From Enterobacter cancerogenus (GTDB taxonomy: Bacteria > Pseudomonadota > Gammaproteobacteria > Enterobacterales > Enterobacteriaceae), in assembly GCA_000773965.1 (NCBI GenBank), contig JRUP01000006.1:124001-188000 (forward strand): 64,000 bases of DNA, written 5' to 3'. The notes beneath the pieces were generated by a model, which worked only from the letters and a program-made list of their open reading frames with translations, had not been told where the DNA came from and made no database searches. Positions 1 through 7,613 of the stretch are shown piece by piece. The number at the start of each line of letters is the position of its first letter. The first letter of the stretch is position 1. The position numbers and the translations under genes are program-made.

Positions 1-545
1 AGAACGCTGCTGATGTGCTGGTGCTGGATTATATTTTGGGTGGCGATGAGTTAGATGGCTTGTCGTTAATCAAACAGATTTTAGCACGCCATCCAACATT
101 AAAGATTTTACTCTCGTCCTCCATGGAAAGCCTGGCGGTAATACGTGCCGCCTTTATGAGTGGAATCAAAGGCTATATTTCAAAGCGTGAAGAGGCGCAG
201 GCGTATTTTGAAGCCATTCGCGTGATTGACAGCGGGCTGCGCTTTATTCCAGATAACATTGAAAGTGAATTAAGCAAAATACCGGTGCGAAAGCGCGATG
301 GCGCGATATTAGATGGGCCGCTGTATCACGCCAACGGCGAGAAGCTTTCGCGACTGGATACGCTGTTATCGCCGCGTGAAGCGGAAGTGATCCGTTGTTT
401 CCTTGATGGCATGCAGGTAATTGAGATCGCAGAAAAATTAAAACGCAGCCGTAAAACCATCAGCGGGCACAAGCAATCGGGGATGAAAAAACTGGGGCTG
501 ACCACCGATTTAGAATTGTTTAAATACCGCGACCATCTTTTCTAA
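1..545 (+). CDS. LuxR-type response regulator, RcsB/BglJ-like (5' end missing)
   Basis: The reading frame is open from the left edge, so the true start lies outside the window; the GTG at 15 is internal. The visible part begins just before the VLVLD strand that normally carries the phosphoacceptor Asp of a receiver domain. It then shows the LLSSS strand, a GYISKRE segment with the conserved Lys, a variable linker, and a C-terminal LuxR/NarL helix-turn-helix (LSPREAEVIRCFLDG, EIAEKLKRSRKTISGHK). The C-terminal wording is closest to RcsB and BglJ, including the Ser/His-rich recognition helix. Such proteins control capsule, motility and surface genes, alone or as RcsB partners. The neighbouring autotransporter wreck and second regulator fit a surface-structure locus. 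The cognate kinase is not in view. Exact subfamily is uncertain. Confidence 0.85.
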   Translation, partial: NAADVLVLDYILGGDELDGLSLIKQILARHPTLKILLSSSMESLAVIRAAFMSGIKGYISKREEAQAYFEAIRVIDSGLRFIPDNIESELSKIPVRKRDGAILDGPLYHANGEKLSRLDTLLSPREAEVIRCFLDGMQVIEIAEKLKRSRKTISGHKQSGMKKLGLTTDLELFKYRDHLF

Positions 546-579
546 CATTCAATTTTTTATTCCATTCAGCAGAGACTGG

Positions 580-1254
580 ATGGTTTTACGTCAATCAGGA
601 AGTATACACCTTATCAACACCTTGGGCGCGTCACCTTTAAAGGTGTACCGCCGCAAAACAAAGGTGAGAATCAAGTGCGTATGTCAAAGCAGTGGCAATG
701 TATTACAGGGCAACAGCAATGCCTTAGCCGCAGTCACCGCCAGCCATGACTCGGTACTCACCGGTAACGTCCGCACTGACACCACCAGCCGTATCGCACT
801 GGCATTAAACAGCGGTTTCTCGCTTGCAGGTACGATGACCGGTTTAGACAGCTTCAGTATTGATGGCAGCGGTGGCGGGTTCGTTGAGCCGTCGGCACAG
901 TTGAGCACGCTGTGGACGAAGAGTGATAGTTTTGGCTGCCCGTAGCGGTTCGGCACGCTCGTAACAAGTTGCGCTGCACGGCGTCGTGGGCAAGTCACTG
1001 ACCTTATCCCAGGGGGCGCAGTCAACGCCGTGGGTACGGTTATCAGCGATTCAGGAGCTGGAAAACAACAATCGCAGACCCTTAACGATCAGCGTTTCAG
1101 CAATGATCTGGCCGGTACGCGTGCAGAGATGACATGGCGGATGCCTGCTCAGCTTCAACCTGATCTACAGCTTTATACCGCAGCAGCGACCAGCAAAGGA
1201 CGGCATATGAACAGCCCGTTGAATGCGGCTTTCGGTGTGCGCTGGAGCTGGTAA
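580..1254 (+). pseudogene. decayed autotransporter gene
   Basis: Three pieces of one autotransporter are spread over two frames. The 580-945 piece reads like a Gly/Ser/Asn-rich passenger fragment (TSRIALALNSGFSLAGTMTG) and ends in a stop. Frame 2 from 986 reads GKSLTLSQGAQSTPWVRLSAIQEL, typical of a late beta-barrel strand. Frame 1 then continues as DQRFSNDLAGTRAEM and ends in NSPLNAAFGVRWSW with a terminal aromatic residue, the usual end of an autotransporter barrel. At least one frameshift near 1065-1090, a stop at 943 and loss of most of the passenger and barrel show the gene is dead. An intact, much larger autotransporter lies at 52 kb. The left limit is approximate. Confidence 0.75.
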
Positions 1255-1395
1255 TCACAGATATCCGCGGTATCCTGGCGCCGGATTTTTGCTCAACAGA
1301 TAAGTACTCTCCTACAGCCGATGCAGCGTTCGCGGGCTAAGGTGATAAGCATGCAAGGACGTTTATTCACCCTCTGAAAGGAACATCAGTACGCC

Positions 1396-2019
1396 ATGAA
1401 AACCGCCATTATGATCGATGACCACCCAGACCACTGCCGCGAACGCGTGATGGCGCTGAAAAATAGCGGTATCGCCGTCTTAGCTGAATGCTTGTCTGCG
1501 GTTGAAGGGCTGGATCAGGTTCAACGACGGTGTCCGGACTTGCTGGTGGTCAATCTCATCAACAACATTGAAGGATTAACGCTGTTGTCCGCATTTCGCG
1601 CACTCAGTGGTGCCATGAAAATTTTGGTGATAGCGGCACCGCACAGTGGGCATTTCGCGCAGCGTTGTCTGGAAGCGGGCGCCGATGGCTATGTCATCGC
1701 CTCGGATCAACTCAGCGAATTCAAAGAGGCGGTGCGCATGGTGATGCGTGGTTACAGTTTCGCCCCAGCGCAGGATTTTCCGACGGCAGCCCATCGTCGC
1801 CATGGGGCCAGTGATGAGCAACGCTTACGCATGCTCTCCGCGCGCGAAATGACGGTGTTGATTTTGCTGGCAAAAGGCATGGGCAATAAACAGATTGGCG
1901 CGCAACTGTCGCTCAGTGAAAAAACCGTCAGCACCTATAAACATCGCCTCAAATTAAAGTTGAACATCACCTCCGCAGTGGAACTCATTGACTTCGCGCG
2001 GCGCTATCATCTGCTCTAG
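1396..2019 (+). CDS. EvgA/FimZ-like LuxR regulator with degenerate receiver domain
   Basis: 207 residues, the normal length for EvgA/BvgA/FimZ regulators. The receiver starts well, with the acidic pair at D8-D9 (IDDHPDH). The phosphoacceptor position holds Asn (N53 in LLVVNLINN), the Ser/Thr position is Ala (VIAAPH) and the conserved Lys near residue 104 is missing (GYVIASDQ). The C-terminal NarL/LuxR helix-turn-helix is intact (LSAREMTVLILLAKGMGNKQIG, SEKTVSTYKHRL). The domain therefore probably does not accept phosphate in the usual way and may act constitutively, by dimerisation, or through a partner. An AAGGAA ribosome site sits about 12 bases before the ATG. Its target is unknown; surface genes nearby are candidates. 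Confidence 0.88.
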   Translation: MKTAIMIDDHPDHCRERVMALKNSGIAVLAECLSAVEGLDQVQRRCPDLLVVNLINNIEGLTLLSAFRALSGAMKILVIAAPHSGHFAQRCLEAGADGYVIASDQLSEFKEAVRMVMRGYSFAPAQDFPTAAHRRHGASDEQRLRMLSAREMTVLILLAKGMGNKQIGAQLSLSEKTVSTYKHRLKLKLNITSAVELIDFARRYHLL

Positions 2020-2230
2020 CATCACTCACAGTCTTGATCAGAACCCTTCCAGGCATCGAACAGCATGACGGTGTGCCGTGGGTGATTGACGAAACCCCAT
2101 TGCAGCACCCAATCAACAACCATTCATCAACAGCCCGCAATCAGTGGTGCGCCTCAGCGAATAGTGCACGAATTCGAACAAATTTATCGGTAACGTACTC
2201 AGCTTCATCCCTTTTCGGAACCTCAGTTGT

Positions 2231-2452
2231 ATGAAAAATCTGTCAAAGCTGGTTATCACTTTAGGCCTGTTATTAGCCGTCAGCGCTCAGGCTGAAGCGC
2301 AAGGATGCCTGAAAGGCGCGATGATCGGTGCCGCAGCAGGTCATGTTGCACACCATGCGGTGATGGGTGCGGTGGGGGGCTGTGTCGTGGGCCATCACAT
2401 GGCGAGTAAGAAGCAAAAAGAAGCTGAAGCCAAACAGCAGCAACAAAAGTAA
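2231..2452 (+). CDS. small secreted glycine-zipper protein
   Basis: 73 residues. A signal peptide (KLVITLGLLLAVSAQAEA) is followed by a Gly/Ala-rich stretch with Gly and Ala every three to four residues (GAMIGAAAGH, VMGAVGGCVVGHHM). This is the glycine-zipper pattern of small envelope proteins that insert or pack in membranes. The tail is highly charged and Gln-rich (KKQKEAEAKQQQQK). Two Cys residues lie in the mature part. No enzymatic motif is visible. It follows the EvgA-like regulator by about 210 bases and may be its target, but nothing proves this. Function unknown; the gene looks real from its signal peptide and composition. Confidence 0.7.
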   Translation: MKNLSKLVITLGLLLAVSAQAEAQGCLKGAMIGAAAGHVAHHAVMGAVGGCVVGHHMASKKQKEAEAKQQQQK

Positions 2453-2494
2453 CTGGCAGATAAGCGCTTCCGGTTTAACGTGATGCTTGCAAGT

Positions 2495-3109
2495 TTAACC
2501 GGAGGCGATTCGCTTATTCGCATCCCACATCCACATCATCTGCGTAATCGCCTGGTTAAGTTCTTCAATACTGGCGCCGTCGCGTGCCTGAATCGATAAA
2601 CCAAACATAAAAGTGCTGAAAGATGCCGCCAACGCGCTGACATCAACGTCTGGCCGCAACTCGCCCGCGGCAACGGCACGCTCTATCGCGGCGGCGATTC
2701 CGGCTCGGGTACGATTGCGCGAGCGTGTCAGCGGTTCGGCCACGGCAGCATGTTCGGCGGAGGTGGCGCTCATGGCACCGAGGCCAACCATACATCCGGT
2801 TGGATGGCCTTTCTCGCACTGCATCTGCGCTGAGCGTCGCAACGAGGTTTCCACGGCTTCGCGTCCCGTCAGATTGGTATCCCACAGGAATTCCGTTACC
2901 TGACCAAAGGTCGCGAGATAGCGCTGCACACACTCACGGAATAATGCCTCTTTCGAACCGAATGCGGCATAAAAGCTGGGTGCGGAGATGCCGTTATTGA
3001 TGCTGGCCTTGAGCTGATTGAGTGAGGTCGATTCGTAACCCTGCTGCCAAAACAGATACATCGCCTGTTCGATCGCCTGGTCTCGATCAAATGTTCTCGG
3101 GCGTCCCAT
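2495..3109 (-). CDS. TetR/AcrR-family repressor
   Basis: About 204 residues from the preferred start (MGRPRTFDRDQAIEQAM, the usual TetR opening); three more in-frame residues are possible from 3118. The N-terminal helix-turn-helix covers residues 8-55 (AMYLFWQQGYESTSLNQL, GISAPSFYAAFGSKEALF). The all-helical C-terminal ligand domain resembles the AcrR/YxaF type. It is divergent from the MFS exporter gene at 3309, and the roughly 200-base gap contains repeated CGATACATA motifs and a near-palindrome, which are good operator candidates. It most likely represses itself and the exporter, and is released by a substrate of the exporter or of the adjacent dehydrogenase. The ligand cannot be told from sequence. 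Confidence 0.88.
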   Translation of the reverse strand: MGRPRTFDRDQAIEQAMYLFWQQGYESTSLNQLKASINNGISAPSFYAAFGSKEALFRECVQRYLATFGQVTEFLWDTNLTGREAVETSLRRSAQMQCEKGHPTGCMVGLGAMSATSAEHAAVAEPLTRSRNRTRAGIAAAIERAVAAGELRPDVDVSALAASFSTFMFGLSIQARDGASIEELNQAITQMMWMWDANKRIASG

Positions 3110-3161
3110 CGTCGCCATCGCGTCCTCTTATTTAATGCGTGCAGTGGATTACTATACTAAA

Positions 3162-3289
3162 CGATACATATCTCGTTGACAAAGTGAACCTGCCTTACTA
3201 GTGTATCGATCGTTACATAAATCCAGATCGCCCTCTTTAACCTCAACAAGTCGATATTGTGGGTCTAAATATATACCAGTCGATACATA
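3162..3289. promoter_or_regulatory. probable TetR operators between tetR-type gene and MFS gene
   Basis: The divergent intergenic region holds CGATACATA at 3162-3170 and again at 3281-3289, a related CGTTACATAA at 3211-3220, and the near-palindrome GTATCGATCGTTAC at 3203-3216 (12 of 14 positions symmetric). Repeats of one motif placed next to both starts fit binding of the neighbouring TetR-type repressor. Confidence 0.55.
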
Positions 3290-3308
3290 AATGATTTCAG
3301 AAGGAATT

Positions 3309-4514
3309 ATGGAAAAAGAACTCGCACTCACTGAGCAAGATGAAGCAGCAGAACGTCTGCCGATATCGGCTCTGCTGGCGCTGGCGATGACGGGCTTTAT
3401 TTGCATCATCACCGAGACCTTGCCTGCCGGGCTGTTGCCGCAAATGGCGGCGGGACTGAACATCTCTAACGCGCTGGCGGGGCAGACGGTCACGGCTTAT
3501 GCGCTGGGATCGCTGATCGCCGCGATCCCATTGACCATCGCGACACAAGGTTGGCGGCGCAGAAATGTATTGCTGCTGGCTATCGCCGGATTCCTGATTT
3601 TCAATTCCATTACGGCGCTATCCGCAAATTACTGGCTCACGTTAACGGCACGCTTTTTTGCCGGTGTAGCAGCGGGATTGTCATGGAGTCTGCTGGCGGG
3701 CTATGCCCGCAGGATGGTGGCGATTCACCAGCAGGGCAAAGCGATGGCCATCGCCATGGTGGGCACGCCCATTGCCTTGTCACTGGGCTTGCCGCTCGGC
3801 ACCTGGCTGGGTGGCGTGCTGGGTTGGCGCAGCGCCTTCGCGGTTATCTCTGCCTTAACCCTTGTGCTGGTGGTGTGGGTGCTGGCCAAAGTGCCTGATT
3901 ATCCGGGGCAATCGCGCCATGAACGTATGCCGCTATTGAAGGTGCTCACCACGCCAGGTGTGAGGCCTGTGCTTAGTGTGGTGATCGCCTGGATGCTGGC
4001 TCACAACATTCTCTATACCTATATCGCACCGTTTCTGCAGTTGGCCGGATTGGGTTCTCAAGTGGATGTCGTGCTGCTGGTGTTCGGGCTTTCCGCGCTG
4101 TTGGCGATTGCTGTGATCGGGCGGCTGATCGATCACCACTTACGCAATAGCGTTTTGGTGAGTCTGGCGGTATTTGCCCTGGTTTCGTTGGGATTTATGG
4201 GCTTTTCGCACATTCCAGCAATGCTGTACCTCGGCGTGGCCGTGTGGGGATTGACCTTCGGCGGGGCAGCAACGCTATTGCAAACGGCGCTCGCGGATAC
4301 CGCTGGAGAGGGCGCAGATATCGCACTTTCCATGAACGTGGTGGCGTGGAACGGCGCGATTGCGGCGGGCGGCATCACGGGCGGCATTCTGTTGAATCAC
4401 TGGGGCGCCCAGTCGTTCCCACCCGTTTTGCTTGTGCTGCTGGCAATCGCTTTTCTCATCACTTTGCGGGCTCGCAATCACGGCTTCAGTTCCGGCGCGC
4501 GCACCGGCCATTAA
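3309..4514 (+). CDS. MFS drug/sugar exporter (DHA1, AraJ/YdhP-like)
   Basis: 401 residues with 12 predicted membrane helices. The first helix pair (TGFICIITETLPAGLLPQMAAGLNIS) and the Ala/Gly-rich GTPIALSLGLPLGTWLGGVLGWR segment are typical of the DHA1 efflux group that includes AraJ, YdhP and Cml-type exporters. The ATG at 3309 is preferred over 3291 because AGAAGGA lies six bases upstream. It is divergent from a TetR repressor and followed after 50 bases by a dehydrogenase gene, so the two are probably one transcript. Role: proton-driven export of a small molecule, perhaps a sugar, an aromatic compound or a drug. Substrate unknown. Confidence 0.88.
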   Translation: MEKELALTEQDEAAERLPISALLALAMTGFICIITETLPAGLLPQMAAGLNISNALAGQTVTAYALGSLIAAIPLTIATQGWRRRNVLLLAIAGFLIFNSITALSANYWLTLTARFFAGVAAGLSWSLLAGYARRMVAIHQQGKAMAIAMVGTPIALSLGLPLGTWLGGVLGWRSAFAVISALTLVLVVWVLAKVPDYPGQSRHERMPLLKVLTTPGVRPVLSVVIAWMLAHNILYTYIAPFLQLAGLGSQVDVVLLVFGLSALLAIAVIGRLIDHHLRNSVLVSLAVFALVSLGFMGFSHIPAMLYLGVAVWGLTFGGAATLLQTALADTAGEGADIALSMNVVAWNGAIAAGGITGGILLNHWGAQSFPPVLLVLLAIAFLITLRARNHGFSSGARTGH

Positions 4515-4563
4515 TCACGCCTCCTGCGCTGGCTGCGTTCAGCGCTATCAACAGGGTAACAAG

Positions 4564-5433
4564 ATGAATATTGCAATTATCGGTCTTGGTGCGATGGGCA
4601 GTGCTATCGCACAACATTTTCTCGCCGCAGGGCATCAGGTTTCAGGATGGAGTCGATCCGCTCGTGAAGTGCCGGGAGTCACAGCACTCACCACCGCCAC
4701 TGAAGCTTTTCAGGCTGATGTCGCGATCACGCTGCTCTCTGATGATGGGGCGATTGAGGATGTGATCATCAATGATGATCTGCTCACCCAGGCCAACCCG
4801 CATCTGGTGCACATCGTGATGTCGACGATTTCGGTGGCTTATTCTCATGAGCTGGCGCAGCGCCATCAGGCGGCGAGTATTGCTTATATCGCAGCACCGG
4901 TGTTGGGAAGGCCGGACGTTGCCGCGCGCGGCGAGTTAAATGTGCTGGTAGCCGGAGAATCGTCAGCGCTTAGCCGAGTGGAACCGGTATTAGCATTGAT
5001 TGGTAAACGCATCTGGAATATGGGCGAAACACCGGCCGCGGCTCATGCGGCGAAAATTGCTTGTAACATGATGATCACCATGGCGATTGAAGCAATGGCG
5101 GAAGCCGTGGTGCTCACCGAAGCCAAAGGGTTGGAACGTGAACGCTTCTTTGATCTGATCCTCAATACCTTATTTGGTAGCCGGAGCTATCAGGTCTATT
5201 CCGCCAACATCATGCAGGAGGTGTATGAACCCGGCTTCAAGGCCAGCCTTGGGTTAAAAGATCTTCGTTTGGCGCAGGCCGCTGCCGCCCACGCTAAAGC
5301 CGAACTGCCGATGTTGCAGGCGGTGCATCAGCAAATGCATCGAGCGGTTAACGCCGGAGGCGGCGATCGTGACTGGTCGATCATGGCCGACTATACGCTG
5401 CGGTCAGCTGCATCTAAGTCGCCGACAACGTGA
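4564..5433 (+). CDS. NAD(P)-dependent beta-hydroxyacid dehydrogenase-like / imine reductase-like protein
   Basis: 289 residues. The start at 4564 gives the N-terminal Rossmann motif IIGLGAMGSAIAQHFLAAGH (GxGxxG at residues 7-12), as in 6-phosphogluconate and 3-hydroxyisobutyrate dehydrogenases. The second half is the all-helical substrate domain, with the conserved Lys in AAKIACNMM and the C-terminal GLKDLRLAQAAA helix. Length fits this family, which also includes imine reductases and tartronate semialdehyde reductases. The usual DAPVxG sequence appears as AAPVLGRPDVAARGEL, which is common in the NDMA-type/imine-reductase branch. It sits behind the MFS exporter and likely shares its TetR control. 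Substrate unknown. Confidence 0.85.
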   Translation: MNIAIIGLGAMGSAIAQHFLAAGHQVSGWSRSAREVPGVTALTTATEAFQADVAITLLSDDGAIEDVIINDDLLTQANPHLVHIVMSTISVAYSHELAQRHQAASIAYIAAPVLGRPDVAARGELNVLVAGESSALSRVEPVLALIGKRIWNMGETPAAAHAAKIACNMMITMAIEAMAEAVVLTEAKGLERERFFDLILNTLFGSRSYQVYSANIMQEVYEPGFKASLGLKDLRLAQAAAAHAKAELPMLQAVHQQMHRAVNAGGGDRDWSIMADYTLRSAASKSPTT

Positions 5434-5439
5434 AATCCG

Positions 5440-6363
5440 TTATGATGCAGAATGTGAACTGCCCTCAAAAAACTGGCACAGCAGCTGCCAAAGGTGCTGT
5501 GCAGCAGGGGTAAAGCGGTGGTCGGCGCTGCGTAACAGATGGCATTGGCTCTCGCGGGCGATGCGATGATTGATCGGCACCGCGATCAGATTACGCGACG
5601 TCAACGCGTCTTCAACCACTTTAGTGGTCATAAAGGCAATGCCCATTCCCGCCTGGCTCAGCGCAATGGCACTGGAAAACAGGTTGCAGCTGTAGGCGGG
5701 CGTGAACACCAATCCTTCCTGATTAAACATGACGTTCATATAGCTTTGAATACCAAAGTCTTTGTCCATGCCAATCAGTGGATATTCGGCAAGATCGCTG
5801 ACATCCACCTGTTGATACAATCCGATGGGGTGATCACGATGCACAATGGCGCAGATGGGGCCGCGCAGGTAACTGTGGCACTTCACGCCTGGCGGGCCAA
5901 GGGGGCCAAAACCCACGGCCATATCCACTTCGCCACGGGTGATCAGGCTTACCGTGGTTTGCATATCGCCCGATAAGATATCGATGAACACTTCAGGATA
6001 GCTTTGCGAAAAAGGCCGCAAGACATACTTCACCACCTCATCGACCATCCCCTGGCCGACACGCATACGGATCGAGCCGCCGCGTTTATGGCGCAAATCA
6101 CGCAGACGCCTTTCCAGGTGGCTTCTGCGTTGATGCGTTTGCGCGTAATCCTCAGCCAGCAATTTCCCCGCTTCGGTGAGCACCACATTGCGTCCACGCC
6201 GCTCCAGCAACGGCAGTTGCATATCACGCGCCAGCTGCGAAAGCTGACGACTGATGGCCGCGGGATCCACATCCAGTGCTTCCGCCGCACGACGAATGCC
6301 GCCATGGACACCGACTTCATACAAGTATCTTATGGACTTGTCAGGATAGAGCAGCATTGCCAT
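5440..6363 (-). CDS. LysR-family transcriptional regulator
   Basis: 307 residues, normal LysR length. The N-terminal winged helix-turn-helix (residues about 8-65: GGIRRAAEALDVDPAAISRQL, LERRGRNVVLTEAGKLL) is followed by a periplasmic-binding-like effector domain. The gene is divergent from the M20 peptidase and YfcC transporter genes, so it most likely controls them. The 110-base gap contains an inverted repeat TTGTT-N8-AACAA close to its own start. Its 3' end stops just after the dehydrogenase gene, in convergent orientation. Effector unknown; a peptide, dipeptide or N-acyl amino acid would suit its neighbours. Confidence 0.88.
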   Translation of the reverse strand: MAMLLYPDKSIRYLYEVGVHGGIRRAAEALDVDPAAISRQLSQLARDMQLPLLERRGRNVVLTEAGKLLAEDYAQTHQRRSHLERRLRDLRHKRGGSIRMRVGQGMVDEVVKYVLRPFSQSYPEVFIDILSGDMQTTVSLITRGEVDMAVGFGPLGPPGVKCHSYLRGPICAIVHRDHPIGLYQQVDVSDLAEYPLIGMDKDFGIQSYMNVMFNQEGLVFTPAYSCNLFSSAIALSQAGMGIAFMTTKVVEDALTSRNLIAVPINHRIARESQCHLLRSADHRFTPAAQHLWQLLCQFFEGSSHSAS

Positions 6364-6379
6364 AGGTTTTCATTATCTG

Positions 6380-6397
6380 TTGTTCTCAGGTCAACAA
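6380..6397. promoter_or_regulatory. candidate LysR-type binding site
   Basis: The sequence TTGTT, eight bases, AACAA forms a dyad with the T-N11-A spacing typical of LysR regulators. It lies between the divergent LysR gene and the M20 peptidase gene. Assignment rests on position and symmetry only. Confidence 0.4.
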
Positions 6398-6473
6398 TAA
6401 TAACGTTTTATACCCATTTTTTAAGCGCAATTTTATCCTCATACTCGGGATTCACTTGGTGAGGACAGAAGTA

Positions 6474-7613
6474 ATGAAAAATATAATAAGTTATTTGCAA
6501 CAGCATTCAGACGACATTCTCTCAGATATCAAAACCCTGGTGGCAGCAGAGTCACCGTCAATGAACAAGGCGGCGGTGGATCGCTGTGGCAACGTGCTGC
6601 AAGCCCTGTTCGCCAAGCGTCTGGGTATTGATGCTGAAATCGATGTACAGGAACACTACGGGAACCACCTCAAGTTCACGCTGGGCTCAGGCGACGATCA
6701 AACCGTGGTGCTCGGCCATTTTGACACCGTCTGGGATGAAGGCGAATTGCCGATGGGCGAGGAGGACGGCAAGTTTTACGGCCCTGGCATTCTGGACATG
6801 AAAGCGGGCCTGGTGCAGTCGATTTGGGCCGCACGCGCGTTAAAAGAACACGACTTGCTGGCAGGGAAACGCATCGTTTTCCTGTGTGGCAGCGACGAAG
6901 AAGTGGGCAGCCCAAGCTCCAGCGAGTGGCTTTCCCGTCATGCGTTAGGGTCATCGCAAGTGCTGGTGGTGGAACCCGCCGTGGCTGGCACCGGTGCGCT
7001 GAAGGTTGCGCGCAAAGGTACGGGTCAGTATCAAATCGTGATCACCGGCCAGGCCGCGCATGCAGGTAACAACCCTGAAGAAGGTATCAGCGCAGTGCAG
7101 GAGATGGCACATCAGGTGCTGTTCCTGCATGGGTTGAATGCACCGGATCGTGGCACTACCGTCAACGTCGGTATTGCGCAGGGCGGTAATCGCATCAACG
7201 TGGTGGCGGATAAAGCGGTACTGGGCATCGACACGCGCGTCACCAGCGAAGAGGAAGCCCAGCGCATTCACGCCGAAATCACCCTGATTCAACCGCATTT
7301 ACCGGGCATCAAGCTGGAGATTACCGGCGCACAATCGCGTCCACCGATGCGCCAGAGCGCAGAGTCTTTGGCGATCATGCAGCGTGCGCAAGCCGTGGCA
7401 CAACAGATCGGTTTCAGCGTGGAAGGTCAATCGGTGGGCGGCGGCAGTGATGGTAACTTCACTGCAGCGTTGGGTATCCCAACCTTAGATGGATTGGGCG
7501 CAACTGGCGCAGGTATTCATGCGCGTCATGAGCACATCATCATTGCCGATATTGCCTCACGCACCGCGCTGGTAGCGGGTCTAATGCTGGGGGAAAACCA
7601 TGTCGCAGGTTAA
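6474..7613 (+). CDS. M20-family metallopeptidase (glutamate carboxypeptidase-like)
   Basis: 379 residues from the ATG at 6474, which has GAGG nine bases upstream. The M20/CPG2 zinc signature is present: VVLGHFDTVWDEGELP (His and the catalytic Asp), the bridging Asp in GPGILDMKAG, the catalytic Glu pair in GSDEEVGSPSS, and a late His in GIHARHEH. The dimerisation domain lies in the middle (GQAAHAGNNPEEGISA). The family removes C-terminal Glu or hydrolyses acyl-amino acids and dipeptides in the cytoplasm. The end overlaps the start of the YfcC-type carrier gene by 14 bases, so import and hydrolysis are translationally coupled. Exact substrate unknown. Confidence 0.9.
   Translation: MKNIISYLQQHSDDILSDIKTLVAAESPSMNKAAVDRCGNVLQALFAKRLGIDAEIDVQEHYGNHLKFTLGSGDDQTVVLGHFDTVWDEGELPMGEEDGKFYGPGILDMKAGLVQSIWAARALKEHDLLAGKRIVFLCGSDEEVGSPSSSEWLSRHALGSSQVLVVEPAVAGTGALKVARKGTGQYQIVITGQAAHAGNNPEEGISAVQEMAHQVLFLHGLNAPDRGTTVNVGIAQGGNRINVVADKAVLGIDTRVTSEEEAQRIHAEITLIQPHLPGIKLEITGAQSRPPMRQSAESLAIMQRAQAVAQQIGFSVEGQSVGGGSDGNFTAALGIPTLDGLGATGAGIHARHEHIIIADIASRTALVAGLMLGENHVAG

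Noticed and set aside
684..1025. Minus-strand open frame over the autotransporter remnant
   Set aside because: It is a mirror of the remnant; the plus strand shows recognisable passenger and barrel motifs and the minus frame shows none.
1263..1290. Possible terminator around ATCCGCGG and CGCCGGATTTTT
   Set aside because: Only five clean base pairs with mismatches in the stem; too weak to call.
2034..2234. Open frame of 66 codons between the EvgA-like gene and the small secreted protein
   Set aside because: No ribosome site, no domain or signal peptide, and composition like non-coding DNA.
2470..2502. Inverted repeat CCGGTTTAAC / GTTTAACCGG between convergent genes
   Set aside because: One arm carries a mismatch, it runs into the TetR stop codon, and there is no T-run; at most a weak bidirectional hairpin.
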